From Marsupella aquatica (taxonomy: Eukaryota; Marchantiophyta), in assembly GCA_973895155.1 (NCBI GenBank), contig OZ316892.1:3906001-3970000 (forward strand): DNA of 64,000 bases, written 5' to 3'. Positions 12,880 to 25,444 of the stretch are shown here, one piece after another. Each line of letters begins with the position of its first letter. The first letter of the stretch is position 1. A program made the position numbers and the translations under genes. The notes under the pieces are model-generated. The model worked only from the letters and a program-made list of their open reading frames with translations. It was not told the origin of the DNA and searched no databases.

Positions 12880-14918
12880 AGGTGTAAACCTTTGTATTCT
12901 TTCAAAGAGTCATGGATCGACCAGGTTCTTCAAGGTGCTGAGTTTCTGAAATGCTACATTGATGATGTGTTGGTCCACAGCAAAGGATTTAACCAGCATC
13001 TACTTGACATTGAGGAGCTATTCATGAGGCTTAAGAAGGTGAACCTAAAGATACACCCCAAGAAGTGTGAATTTGTTGTCAGATCAGTAGTATATCTTGG
13101 GCATCGCATCCTTCCAAATGGAACCATGGCTCACTGGGCCAAGGTGGTCTTGGAAATGCCCACTCCTACTGATGTTCACACTTTGAGGAGTTTTATTGGA
13201 TTGTGAAATTATTACCGGATCTACATCAAAGATTTCAGTACCATTGCACACCCATTGTATGCTTTGTTGAAAAAGAATGTGACTTGGACATGGAGTACAG
13301 ATGCTGAGGCAGCATTTGCCACTTTGAAGGAGAAGCTCTCAGAATACCCGGTGTTGAGAAGACCTGATTTCAGCAAGGTCTTTGTGTTACACACAGATTG
13401 GAGTGCCCTTGGGATTGGTGTCATTCTGGGCCAGCATGATGAGGAAGGTGAAGAGTACGTCATTGCCTATGCATCCAGGAGCAACAATCAGGCAGAGAGT
13501 CATTATTCTTCTTATGAGGGTGAATGCCTTGCTGTTGTGTGGGCTGTCATACATTACAGGCCCTACCTCTATGGGACCAGGTTTACTCTCTACACCGACC
13601 ACCAGCCCTTGAAGTGGTTGATGACTAACGACAAGCTTACTAGCAAGCTTGCTCGTTGGGCACTCATCCTCCAGGAGTATGACTTTGAGGTAATTCATAG
13701 GCCTGGTTTGACACATCAAAATGCTGACACTATGTCCCGCAGCCCTTTGATCACCTCTGATGATTCCTCAGATGCACGGCAAGATTTTGACCAGGTTTCC
13801 ATCCTGCCTACATTTCATGCATCGACCTATCTTGCTTTGCTGCCATGCTATGTTGTTGACCAACCTGTGGTGGACATATGGGAGGACAGCGACACTCTGA
13901 GATTTCTGCAGCATGGGGAGTACCCCACACATGTTATTGCTGCCCAGAGAGACCGAATTCAGCAAAGGTCCAAGCACTACTTGTGGAAGGGAGATCATCT
14001 CGTGCGCTGCTTGCCAGACAGGGAAGTGATGGTTCCACCCATTCATGAGAGGGTTGGCCTTATCCGTAAGGTACATTCTGAGCTTGGTCATTTTGGCGTT
14101 AAGAGGACTTACAGCCTCTTGGTCCCTCATTGTCATTGGAGAGGCATGCATGGCCAGGTTCGAGATGTTATTGCCCGGTGTGAGCAGTGTGATAGGGTAA
14201 GGACTTCTTTCACATCTCGGCAACCCACACTTCATCCACTCCCTATTCATGGCATGTTTTATCATGTGATTTGGCTGGAGAATTACCCCTCACATCTCGG
14301 GGTAATCTCTACATCATGATCATGATAGAGCATTTCTCCAAGTGAATAGAACTTGTGGCATTGCCGGATAAGACCTCCCGTAGCACCAGCCAGGCATTCC
14401 TGCAACAAGTTCTCAGCCGCTTTGGAGCTTGTGCAGAATGTCTCACTGACCAAGGCTCAGAGTTTAGAGAAGAGTTCCAAGAGCTGCTTGATCAGGCCCT
14501 CATTGATCATCGTCGGACATCACGAGATCACCCACAGGCAGATGGCTTGGCAGAGCGCATGGTTCAGACATGCAAGAAGGGTCTCCGGAACATTTGCCTC
14601 ACCAAAAACAAGGAGGATTGGGACCTGGCCTTACCCTACATTGCCATGGGGTATAGGATGTCCAGACATGCATCACTGTCTAACTTTTCTCCCTACTTCT
14701 TGTTGTTTGGTCGTCACCCAGTTCCACCTTCTGCTATTGCTGCTCACATGCTTCAGGTGGTGGACTTGGATTCAACTGTGACTTGGTCTGATGTGATCTC
14801 TGAGAGGGCTGCCCTATTTAGGAGGGTTATGCCCATGGCCATGGAGAATTTGGCCATTGCACAGCACAGGGACACACTGCGTTATGCACACACACGAGGG
14901 GGCACTTTTCAGCCGTAA
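12880..14918 (+). pseudogene. Decayed Ty3/gypsy retrotransposon pol fragment (RT, RNase H, integrase)
   Basis: A reverse transcriptase C-terminal half starts abruptly near 12890 and keeps the YIDD catalytic motif. An RNase H domain follows (HTDWSALGIG, YASRSNNQAE, YTDHQPLKWL), then an integrase zinc finger of HHCC type (GHFGVKR...CEQCDRV) and an integrase core with TDQGSEF and a DGLAERM glutamate. The copy is dead. An in-frame TGA at 13204-13206 interrupts RT, the first catalytic Asp segment of integrase near 14260-14350 is scrambled by a frameshift and a stop, and the frame resumes at about 14355 and ends at 14918. Gag, protease, the RT N-terminal half and both LTRs are missing. Family assignment is firm; I assign no autonomous activity. 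Confidence 0.9.
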
Positions 14919-17900
14919 GAGAAACAATTGTACTGAAATCGAATCGAAAACCAGCAGGATGCCAAGATCGGTCGGGAGCATCTAACGAATCACTGTGTGA
15001 ATCCCGTGTACGGAACCGACGAGCACTGTCTGAGCTCTGTCAACAGCGATTCAAGAAGAACTAAAAACCAACAAAGAAAGACATGCCCTAAGTAAACAAA
15101 GTCCTGATGTGCATAAGAGGCACTGTCCCTTGGCATGACACCTTGCTATTTGTTTTTCATATAAATTAATGAGACCCATAACCATTCTTACATACCACAC
15201 TTTGGAGTCTCCCATTAGGAAGCCTTAAGGATGTGTCTTTGAAGACCCCTAGTATTATGAACGGATTGACTACAATGCCTCTGCCTAAGTGCACCCCATA
15301 CAAGTGCAACCCCTCATTTAGTGCATTGGAGGAGTTTCTTTCCCTCCCTGGACCCCAGCATTAGTAATAATGGATCAGATGTGTGCATGAATAGAGGGTG
15401 TAATAAGTTGAATTTTGGATTAGATTTTCTACTCAGGTTTACATTAACAGCGGTCAGCTTTGTTCCGCAGACAATTATCATAGCTAATTCAGGCCCGACA
15501 TAAATTGTGGCCACATGAATTTGATTGAAGTGTGGTTTCTAGTATAGACGTGGGTTTCACACTTCTTGTCATGATGGGTCCACATGGCAGTCTTTAATGA
15601 TGCATAATTTCTTTCGCATTGGTATATTGGAACACATGTACACTACAGAGATATTTAAACCCTTATATTTACACCCCAATGGGCACAGGGTAACCATGTT
15701 TAGAGGATGGGCATCAGCCAAAGAGGTCCATCTCAGGGATGGGCATCCAAAGGGGAAAAGACATGGGGGGTTTGGAGTGGTTTAAGGAGTGGTTTAGGAG
15801 AGCTTCTGAGTGGTTTTGGCCTGGGTTTTGGAGGGAGGATTTGGATGGCTCCTTAACCAGAAAACATCTGAAATGACGGGGATGTTTGCTCATTTGTCCT
15901 TAGGTTCATTGTCTTTGACTGTGATGGTGAGTTGATATCTGTACCTCTGACTTATCTTTAGTATTTCCATCAAATCAGATGTGAGGAAGAAAGCAACACA
16001 GACTTCAAAATTATACTTGTAGCTGACCAGTTCTTTGTACTCAACTCCCTTTCATTGGATGTTTTTTTACCAATTCTCAAATTGTGCGAAGTGCAGTAGG
16101 GACGACGAGTATATTGCCTCAAACAACTCCACCCACTCGAGGAAACATCACAGCAAGAAGCGTGAATCTAGCTCTGGGCCTGAACGTGACAGTCTTACTT
16201 TCAGCAATTTGTGGACTCGGTCGACTGGAGCTGATGTGCTTTCAATTCAGACAAGTGCTTTCCAGTAACTAGTCAACTCAACACCTATTGAGGTAGTTTG
16301 TGGTGAAATAACTGATGGGGTTGAAAGATCTCCATCAAATTCAATTCAATTTGTAGTGGTCATCTTGAGAATTCTTTTCCTAAATTACTATGTTGTACTG
16401 TTGTTTAAAATGGTCTGAATCAAATGGCCCACCTTCCCGGATCCAGTTCCTTTGCGTGCTCAGTCCCATCCATCTAGCAAGCAGGATTGGTGGCTCTGCA
16501 GAAACTTCAAAATCATACCAGTTCTGGGTCAATTAGGGTTGTTGGTTTGCACTGATCCCCGTCTTACAAAGCTAAATTTTCTGGATGCGACAGTTTCAGC
16601 ATCTCGAATTCACAAATTTGTATGGTGGGCGACAAGCTTGACAGCCATTCTCTTTGGTCAGGATGGTGGATGCAAATTTGTACTCGTCCATTTTGGTAAG
16701 TCTTGGAACTTTATTGATAGTTTTATTTGTAATTGATTAATTCTCCCACTTCTTCACTGAAGCTTCAGGTTACACAACTATGTAATCTTACTTTCGTAAA
16801 CTTTCACTTTCTGTTTCTATCAAAGTTGCTCACTCCTTTTGAAGGGGTATGGCACGTGTGACACTAAACATGTTTTACTAGTACCAGCAATTTTTTCCTG
16901 TTACCAGCAAAATGACAATCTAAAATTATCTCCTAAAAAGTCTCATTTTCTGAAAAAATTAAAATACAACATTTTTTGGCTAGCTTCGGGCGCTACTATT
17001 ACCAGTGCCAGGTGCTAGCAAAACAAATTTGTCGGCCAAAAACAAACTTTTTCAAACAAAATATAAATAAAACCCACTCATTTCCTGTTACCAATTTTTA
17101 TTTCCTGTAATTGTTTGTTGTTTCCTGTCATTTATAAATACCTCTTTTGAAGAGAGAACATCATGAATTTTGTAACAAAATCTCTGATACCCTTTCCTAG
17201 CCTGAACTCTTTTTGTTGTGTACAATTGTAAGGGTGACAGATTTGGAGACTTAACAAAATTGTGACCATCATGACATCCTTTCTGACTATTGACGCTTCG
17301 ATTAACAATAGTTGGCAGTGGTCAGAAAATTTTTGTTAGATGACATACAAAGTCATGATCCGAGCGAGTATGTGGTCAAGGAAGCAAGGCATTCAAATGC
17401 AAATTCCTGGAAAGAAAGATTGCAGCTCAATTGTAATCTGCAATCATGGATGATTAAAATTCTATTACAGGAGCTACTTTATTCCCAAGCTTCTTCTAAT
17501 CAAGCTGTCTCCGACATTTTTCGTATAATTTGGGAAAATTTCATCCATAACTTTGATATCATTTTGTGAACTTCCCAGACCAAACCAGAAGAATCAGAAT
17601 TCGTGTAACGCTAAATCTACCATTATCATGGTTTGTGGATCACCCAGAAATTAAAGGCCTCTATTATCCATATTGCCGCACAAGTCTCTCTAATGAATCC
17701 AATATGCCATGAGAAATTGCCCTGGACCAAGCTGGACAAGGATGACTTGGTGCAGAGCTCTGCTAATTACAGTCATAAGTCTGAAGATATCAAAGTTATC
17801 CTCTTTTTCTCATCCATGGCCCGAGCTTCCTTTGGAACATCCATTTCTTGCTGTCTTCCTAGAACCTCTTCATTACCCACCAGTATAACTTAGCTCCGAT

Positions 17901-19638
17901 GCCTGACTGGGTGACGGGCTGCCCCTGGCTATGCCCTGTGTAGGGGTCTGTGACCGTGTCTCTCCAAATTAAGGCCCAGTGTTTTTCCCTGTGAACCCTT
18001 TGTTCAGCCCTGTGCACAGGCGGACATACAGACAACTCTTCCTTTAGACCTATGCAGTAAATATGTGCAATTCAAATTTTCAGGAGGCTTTCTAAATAGC
18101 TCATCTACCAAAAAAAATCCCATCCAAATGCACAATGGCATCATATCCCTTTGTATCTTAGCATCATTTGTACCCTTTCCAGGTGAACCCATTTCATTTC
18201 TTTCCCAGCAATTATTTTTCTTTCTCTTTCTTGGAAATGTTTTTTTATTGAGGAACAAGCAAACGTGCCCCTGGATGAATCACATTTATTTTTCATGTTT
18301 TTCATGTGGTTGCTTTCGAGGGTTGTGACTGATACTGTGCCTCCTTGTATCAGGAGGAATTTGTGAGTGTGGTGATTGTGAAGTAGCAGTCCAGGTATAA
18401 AGAGTGGTGAAACTCACAAATACTCAAACTTTCTGCTGTGGAAAACAAGCATACCGGGATGTGGTGTCAAAAGTGCAAAGAAGTAGTAAACGACCCTTCT
18501 ACAAAACCCAACTGAAGAATGCTAAAGGGAGAAGTCAGTGACCTAATTTTCTCATGATATGTGGATAATGCCTCCTTCCGAAGGGACAGCATGCTCAGGA
18601 TGATGCTCATGGTCACATGTCTGCAGAAAAAAAAAGGCTTTACATGTTTTGTGAGGCTTCTTATTTGCAAAGTATGCTATGCAAATGAACCCATGTGAGT
18701 ATGGCCTGATTTTTTTGTGAACTATTTACGAGTTATTGTACAAAAATGTTGCAAAATGGTGTTCATGCCCCTAGTGTAGCAGTTTGACTTTCTTGGACTG
18801 TTCATACTACAACATTATTCGTAAATAAAAGAGTCTTGGTCTTGGTTCTGGGTCTTTTTTTAATGTTCGCATTAGAGCCATTACTTTTAAATAAAGGAGT
18901 CTTGGTAATGGTTTGGGTCGAATTATAAGCTACGAGAGAATGGAGCAGCACCGGTAAAAATAGCAAGCTCGACTAGGGGGAGTGAATATGGACGAAGAGA
19001 GGCAGAACAGTAGTAATTGTCATCCAGTGACTATTTTAATTCAACTTTTCTTGTCAAATTGTTGTTAGACAAAAACATGCACCGCGCTTGCACACGGCAC
19101 TGGAGACTGATGGATTTTGCAACCTGACCAGGACAACGAATACTCAATTGGGTCAAGATGACTCTCACTTTGTAGGCATCAACTCAACCATCAGAAGCCC
19201 TGCTCTTAAGTTCGCGGTTGCTAACTGCTGAAACAATCAGGCATGAGCGCAGAAGGCCTTGCGTATATCAAAGATTCTTCTCACAAGCGGAATAGGGCTT
19301 CGATTGGATGGGTTCATGCCACCAGTCCAAAGGAGATCTAATGTTTAGCACGGGATTACTGATGCTTACTCCAGACCAAGAAACATCCAGCATAGATCCT
19401 CTCCTGGTACGCCAGTAGTGAGACTTTCTAGTCATGAGGCAAAGTTTGAAGTTCCCATACAGCAATTGGCTTTGTCAAAGCATTCACCGCACTGAAACAA
19501 CATGAAGCCCATTGTGTTACAAACTACCAATACAAAGGACTTTCGATCTGGAGAGCAAAAACTGGCAGGGTAAAAATAGGTCCTTCTGCAATTGGACCCC
19601 CTTCATCAACCTTCCCACCTCTACCATAACCTACTATG
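14919..19638. other. Gene-poor intergenic region
   Basis: No gene is recognised over 4.7 kb. Open frames of 60-94 codons (for example 16452-16736 and 17633-17893) show no family features. Small repeats are present: the phrase TTTCCTGTTACCA recurs between about 16890 and 17130, and TAAATAAA-GAGTCTTGGT occurs at about 18822 and 18889. AT-rich stretches occur at 16900-17120. The last few hundred bases before 19639 should contain the PRP3 3' UTR. Confidence 0.5.
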
Positions 19639-22600
19639 TCAATCTTCAGAGAAATTGGCTGCAAGGTCCCAATAATGGCCGACTCCAGCATCAGCGAGGT
19701 ACTTCCTAGCTGCAGCCTCCGTCCTACATTGCTGAATTAAAAACTTGTCAAAGTTGGGTTTAGCTACACTTCCCTGCCAAACTAGGACACATTTATTCTC
19801 AACTTTTTCTCCCTCAGATTCGTTTTCATCTTCCTTAACAGCAGTAGCCCATTTAATCCTCTTCAACATCAACTTTGAATAGCGCTTAATGGACTTACTT
19901 CCTCCTTCCACCACTACAATCGTCATTATATCAGATATGACAACGCAACCTGTAAGGCGATTCTCCTGTGCATTCATGTCAACTTTGAATCTCGTTTGTG
20001 GATGAGATAGATCGTTTACTCTGTACACAGACACAATTGTCTCAAGCACAAAGGGATCCTCAAATAGCTTCTTCTCCTTCTTTTCACGACGCTCAGCAGG
20101 AGTTAGCTTGCGTGCCAAGTTACGGTCAGCATGAGCCTGCTCCCTCTCTGCCGCAGCACTTCGAATTTCCTGCTCCAATCTGGTGGGATCCTGGGTGGCT
20201 TCTGCCCCTAAAACCTTCATTAAGTTGCTCATTTTCACCTTAGGCTTGGGCGGCTCCAGTAATCCCTGCCTGATCATCTCTTGTCTGTCCTTCTCTTTTG
20301 CTAACCTCCTCTGGGTCCGGAGCTTCTTTTGCTCCTTCTTCGTCAATTTCGGAGCTTGAGGGGCTGGAGGTGTAGGCTCTGCAGGAGGCTCAATAGGCAC
20401 TGGATGCTCCACATAGATTGTAATCTTGTCTGCCTTTACTCGAAAGTCCCCCTCGGCAATGTCATCGTAACTTCCAGATCGCAGCAAAACAGCATCCCTG
20501 CACCCAATTGCCAAAACCGAAATAGAACAATTAGAGCACCACTCGGAATGCCACACAAAAATAATCGGTCATCCTGAAACTGACGGTAATCACAACTTGG
20601 ATGAGTTTTTGGCAGAGGTGTAATTTCCCAGAAAGTTCCAAAGTTGCAATATATTAGTATGCAGGAAAATGATCACAAGTACAGTACAACAAAGACATCT
20701 TTTTCAACGTGACAATTATCCCAGTTGGTGATTCGTTCCTTCCCCGGATTAAATCCACAAATCCATAGATCTCATTCCAAGTTCCTAGATAGTTGCGTTC
20801 TATGTGCCTCCAGAGGTGGAAGTCTAGTAGGAAGGTCGTCATCCAATGGACAAGTTACCATAAAAACACCCGAATTCTTAGTAAGGTGACCATGCAAACA
20901 ACAAAACGCACGACAGAACGCAAACCTTGAAACTCAACCGTGCAGTGTTCTGTGATGTTATTGCCATTGTTTTGCCAATCATTATGTCAAGTTGGACGAA
21001 AAACACCTCTATACACTACACATGAAAAACAAAATAGGAAAATATATGCAAGTACAGAGAGGAGAGGAACAACGTACCACCACTCCACATCCGGTATCAG
21101 GTCCTTTACTTTCTCTTCTTTAATAGGAAATCTCTCTGTAACTTCGATCAAATTCGGATTGATGTCAGCCTCAGCTTTTGCCTTGGCAAGGGCTGCCTGC
21201 TTGGTCTTGATCTCCTTAGCTTTGGCATCCCCAAATTGACTCTGATGCAGACAAACTGATACAGTCAGGGATCATCAGTTGCTCTAAGCAGTTATACAAC
21301 AGCCTGACGTTACATATCCAAGCAAAACGTGTTTCCAGAAATCTAAAGACTCATGACCAACATCATATTTACAGAGGGTCAAGAGAAATGGACCAACACC
21401 AGATACTCAATTCCATACTAGCATAAGATACGTGATTAACAAAACCTAGACCAGAAACCCCGCAATAACATGGATGTCGACAAAAAAACTGCTGACATAA
21501 CAATCTGGGACGAAATATTAAACTGTGAACACTTAAAAGCCCAACGACAGGACTTCCTCTTGAGTACACTTGGAATATAAGAAGCCATACAGAAGTTTTT
21601 AAAAATTCAACGAAAGCTTGATGGAGCTGTTTCTCACCTTTAGCCTCAACATTTCTGCCTGTTTGGACCATTTTCCCTCCTCAACAAACTGGAAAGCTGA
21701 TCTCTTTGCCCGTACGAGTTTTTTCTTGTCAATTCCCACCCTCGAGTCAAAGAAAGGGTTGTCCAAAGGGTCCTCCTCCAATTCTGGCCGTAAAATCTTG
21801 AAAGCCTCCTTTTTTTGCTTATTAATGTTCACCTTCACAGCACAGACAACGTGTCAGCAGGCTCATAACAGCAGCAGACAAGAAGAGTTGTGCAATGTTC
21901 CTTCTTGCATCCTAGCACCAGTATACAGCATGCTTATGATGAACATCTGGGTGGCAAGATGACGCACGACAAAAACGCCTTCCCATCAATTTTCGATCTA
22001 CCAAACTTGGCAGATATGAACGTGGCGACGAGAAAGGGACCAAACTCACCTTCAAAGTACTGATGCTTGTAATTTTGGGCCTATCCACGACATTACCATT
22101 TTCATCAACTTCTCTTCCCTGTGCATCTAGGCGGAGAACAGGCGCTTTTACTGACTTGGCATGCGCTGCAGCTGCTAGTTCCTCGGCAGTTGGAGGTGTC
22201 ACCATTTGCAGAATCGGCATGGGACCCTGTTGAAATCCCCAGCGCGAAGCCAGCTCTTGTGCCCGCTTCACTGCTTCATAATTTGATATGGTACCGAGGT
22301 TTGGTAAAAGACCAGGAATCCCCGGTATCATACCGGGAACGAGGCCAGGGACATATCCATAAGCGCCAGCAGTAAAATTTGCTGGCATGGCTCCAGGTAT
22401 CGCCAAGGCTGCTTGGGCAGGTGTGGGAGATACTTGATGGTTAACTGCTTGCACAGGAGCTGATACCGCCGGTGGTGCTGAGACGGCCGAGACAGAGTTT
22501 GATGAATCCTTCTTGATCTACAATGGCCACCACGAACAAAAAGCTGAGCAGAGAGGCCAATTGCCACAAAAGCACGTTCGCCCAAAGAAACCCTAACTCA

Positions 22601-23621
22601 CAACAAATAGAATCCTTCACTTGCTTAAAAAAGCAGGACCCATAAGATTAGTAGTAACTTAAAGTGAGCCATCCATAGACATTTAAAGAGAGGCCATACC
22701 GGCAATTTCTTAAGCTTCTCGGTGAGCTCCTTCTGTTGTTGCAAAAGTCTTTTTGCTTTAGCAAGGGTATCCAATTGTGCAGGTAATGCTTTCGCTGCTT
22801 CTGTGGTTCCTGCATTGGACGGTTTTTGTGAAGCTGAATTCTGGGAGTTCACTGGATCCGAACTGTGTGCTGAGTTACCAACATTCGGTGGAGTGCCCTG
22901 AAAGCATTACCAAACTGAACTTCAGAAATGGCTGGACCAGTTAGTTTTCTCCCCGTGAATTTAAGTCAGAGATTAGTCTCCAACCTGCAGAGAATGCACT
23001 TCCAGGACGTATGATACAAACCTTGAGAGCAACACAGACATTTACTAAACAAAGACTAAAGCGAAAGGCATCTTGTGAATAGACTTGAGCTAATTTGTTT
23101 GTTCATAGAGCCTTAAGTTTTTTCTAGGAGGCGCTCCTCGTTAAGCTGTAGAGTGTGAATGATCGATTACCCTCACTACAATCGTGCAAAGCCTCTAAGG
23201 CCGTGCACTTTGATGATTGAGAAAGTATCTCGTACCTATAGGCCCTCAACTACAATGACGAACGACCATCAAATACTGATTTCTCAGTCAAAAATTCTTC
23301 AAACGTGTATGTCAACAGAACTTCGTTAACTGCCTGAGGAACAAGGAGGGTTCGATGGGAAGGGGTCGGGTAGAGGAAGATCATCCCAAAGACTTCTAGC
23401 TACGGAGTGGAGCACATGCGTACCTGCGCAGACGAATCCTTCGAAAGGTTCGAGGTCTTCGACTTCTTCGCCGGCTTCTCCTCACCAACTCTACCATCTG
23501 AAGGGTCTGCAGCATGCACCGTCTTTGATTTCTTGGAAGAAGACCTCTCACTACTCTCCCTCCCATCCCTGCCATTCGACGCACTCTCCGACCGCGCCAT
23601 CTTCACAATCTTGGCGGACAT
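19639..23621 (-). CDS. PRP3: U4/U6 small nuclear ribonucleoprotein PRP3
   Basis: Minus-strand exons: 23621-23424, 22897-22700, 22517-22050, 21832-21638, 21241-21078, 20497-19639. Borders are GT-AG and phases compatible, giving about 693 residues; the human protein is of similar size. The N-terminus is Ser/Lys-rich and low complexity, with no evident PWI domain. A coiled, Gln/Lys-rich segment (about 110-132) and a Pro/Gly-rich segment (about 165-205) follow. The conserved PRP3 domain starts at about 289 (AFKILRPE, DPLDNPFFD, IPDVEWWDAVLL) and carries the NLMKVLGAEATQDPT motif. The C-terminal DUF1115-like domain spans about 557-690 and ends HYWDLAANF. PRP3 binds U4/U6 snRNA and PRP4 and stabilises the U4/U6.U5 tri-snRNP in the nucleus. 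The gene looks intact. The ATG at 23621 was chosen as the first in-frame Met of exon 1. Confidence 0.94.
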
Positions 23622-24115
23622 GTCTGCCCGCCCCTACTGCCGCCCCTCCAATAACAAGTACCAGCGGTCTAAACCAACCTCTCCATCATCCTCGCCCGAG
23701 AGAGACACGGAGCTCCTCGCTTCATAGCTGAAACAAGCCCTGACAGAATTCGATCTCACAAGAGCTCGTTGCTCTACTAAGACGTAAACCCTAAACCTTC
23801 CATCGAGAGAACGAGAGAGTCAAATCGACGACCCGATTTCAGAGCTTCCGGTCACATTTCTCAATTCAAGTTTCTGTCCAGACGCCCGAGTTCGCCTACT
23901 GGTATTGCTGGCAGTCTCCCGCCTCCATTCGTCCTCGGAAATTCCGATTTCGGCTCCTCCATCTCTCTCTCTCGCTCGCTCTCCCCTATCCTCGTGGCCT
24001 GCCTGCGCTGTTGTCCTGTCATCAACTTCTTCGTCGCCCTTCGTCTAGTTCCTTTTCCTTCATTTCCCGAACGACTCTCCGTCTGCTCTGCGTTGCGACG
24101 AAGCTTAATAACTAC
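23622..24115. promoter_or_regulatory. PRP3 upstream region
   Basis: About 500 bp between the PRP3 start codon and the repeat array, presumably promoter and 5' leader. It contains a CT-rich tract (around 23964-23990 on +, GA-rich on the transcribed strand), which is common in plant housekeeping promoters. No TATA box is obvious. Confidence 0.4.
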
Positions 24116-25444
24116 GGGTAGGACCATGTCCTTGGGTGGGACTTTTCCGCTGGTTTCTAGAGTACCTCTTCTGGTACGAAGTTTCCTTTGTGATGCAATT
24201 CCAGGTTTCTCCGGATTCTTTTTATTTTTCTTTTCAACACAAATGGGCCCTTTCCTCTCCTTTCCTCCCCTTCATTGGATTGTTTTGTCTTTGAGGTCAT
24301 GTCTCTCGGCTCCTCCCCTTCATTGGATTGTTTTGTCTTTGGGTTCATGTCTCTGGGTTGGGCCTTATTGCCCTTAGGCAGTGTGATATATAAGAAGGGG
24401 ACCATAACTGCAATAAACAAATACTCGGATGGTTAATATTTAGGGGTAGGACCAACTCCTTGGGTGGGACTTTTCCGCTGGTTTCTAGAGTACCTCTTCT
24501 GGTTCGAAGTTTCCTTTGTGATGCAATGCCAGGTTTCTCTGGATTATTTTTCTTTTTCTTTCCAACACAAAGGGGACCAGAACTGCGAGAAACAAATGCT
24601 CGGATGGTTATTTGTGATGCAATTCCAGGTTTCTCGGGGTTGTTTTATTTTTCTTTTCAACACAAAGGGGACCACAATTGAGAAAAACAATTGCTCGGAT
24701 GGTTAATATTTAGGGTAGAACTACGTCCTTGGGTGGGACTTTTCCGCTGGTTTCTAGAGTACCTCTTCTGGTATGAAGTTGCTTTGTGATGCAACTCCAG
24801 GTTTCTCGGCATTCTTTCTATTTTTATTTTCAACAGAAAGGGGACCAGAACTGAGAAAAACAATTGCTCGGATGGTTTATAATTAGGGGTGTGTGACTTT
24901 TCCCCTGGTTTCTAGAGTATCTCTTCTGGTACGAAGTTTCCTATGTGATGCAATTCCAGGTTTCTCTTTTAGTTTTCTTTTCAACACACAGGGGACCACA
25001 ACTGCAAAAAAATGCTTGGATGGATTTATGGATTTGCATATGCTCTTGTGGACTTTTGCAACCCCAATGGACCATGTGTAAAATTGACCGGTGATAGCAT
25101 GTTTTACAGTGAGGATTAAATATTTACATTTGAATCAAAATCTAAAATGCGAGTGATCCAACTGCGTGGCAACAAAGGGTTAGTACTCAAATAGCCACTA
25201 CCCATATAGAAGGGGGAAACGTCCAAGACTTCTGCCTTTTCACTTTCCTGACATTCTTCTCCTCTCCCCTTCCATACTCTTCCACAAATCAAGGAAGTGA
25301 TACTATTTATGGTGAAACCTTGTGTTTCTGTCATGGCTAGTGATGGTTTAAGGGTAGGACCATTTCCATGGATGAGACTTTCGGCTGGTTTCTATAGCAT
25401 CTCTTCTGGTACAAACTTTCTTTAGTGATGCAATTCCAGGTTTG
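24116..25444. repeat. Array of five ~95-bp repeat units upstream of PRP3
   Basis: A unit containing CCGCTGGTTTCTAGAGTA and GTGATGCAATTCCAGG occurs at about 24116-24210, 24444-24541, 24713-24806, 24886-24966 and 25352-25444, plus a partial copy at 24611-24636. Between units a second motif recurs: CACAAAGGGGACCA followed by TGCTCGGATGGTTA. The real repeat period is therefore about 170-330 bp with indels. Inside the first period a ~48-bp segment (CCCCTTCATTGGATTGTTTT) is itself tandemly duplicated at 24263-24356. No coding capacity is conserved between units. Confidence 0.8.

Noticed and set aside
11108-14930. A complete gypsy element with R1 blocks as LTRs
   Set aside because: No matching copy of R1 lies downstream of 14918 before 63 kb, and there is no primer-binding site or target duplication.
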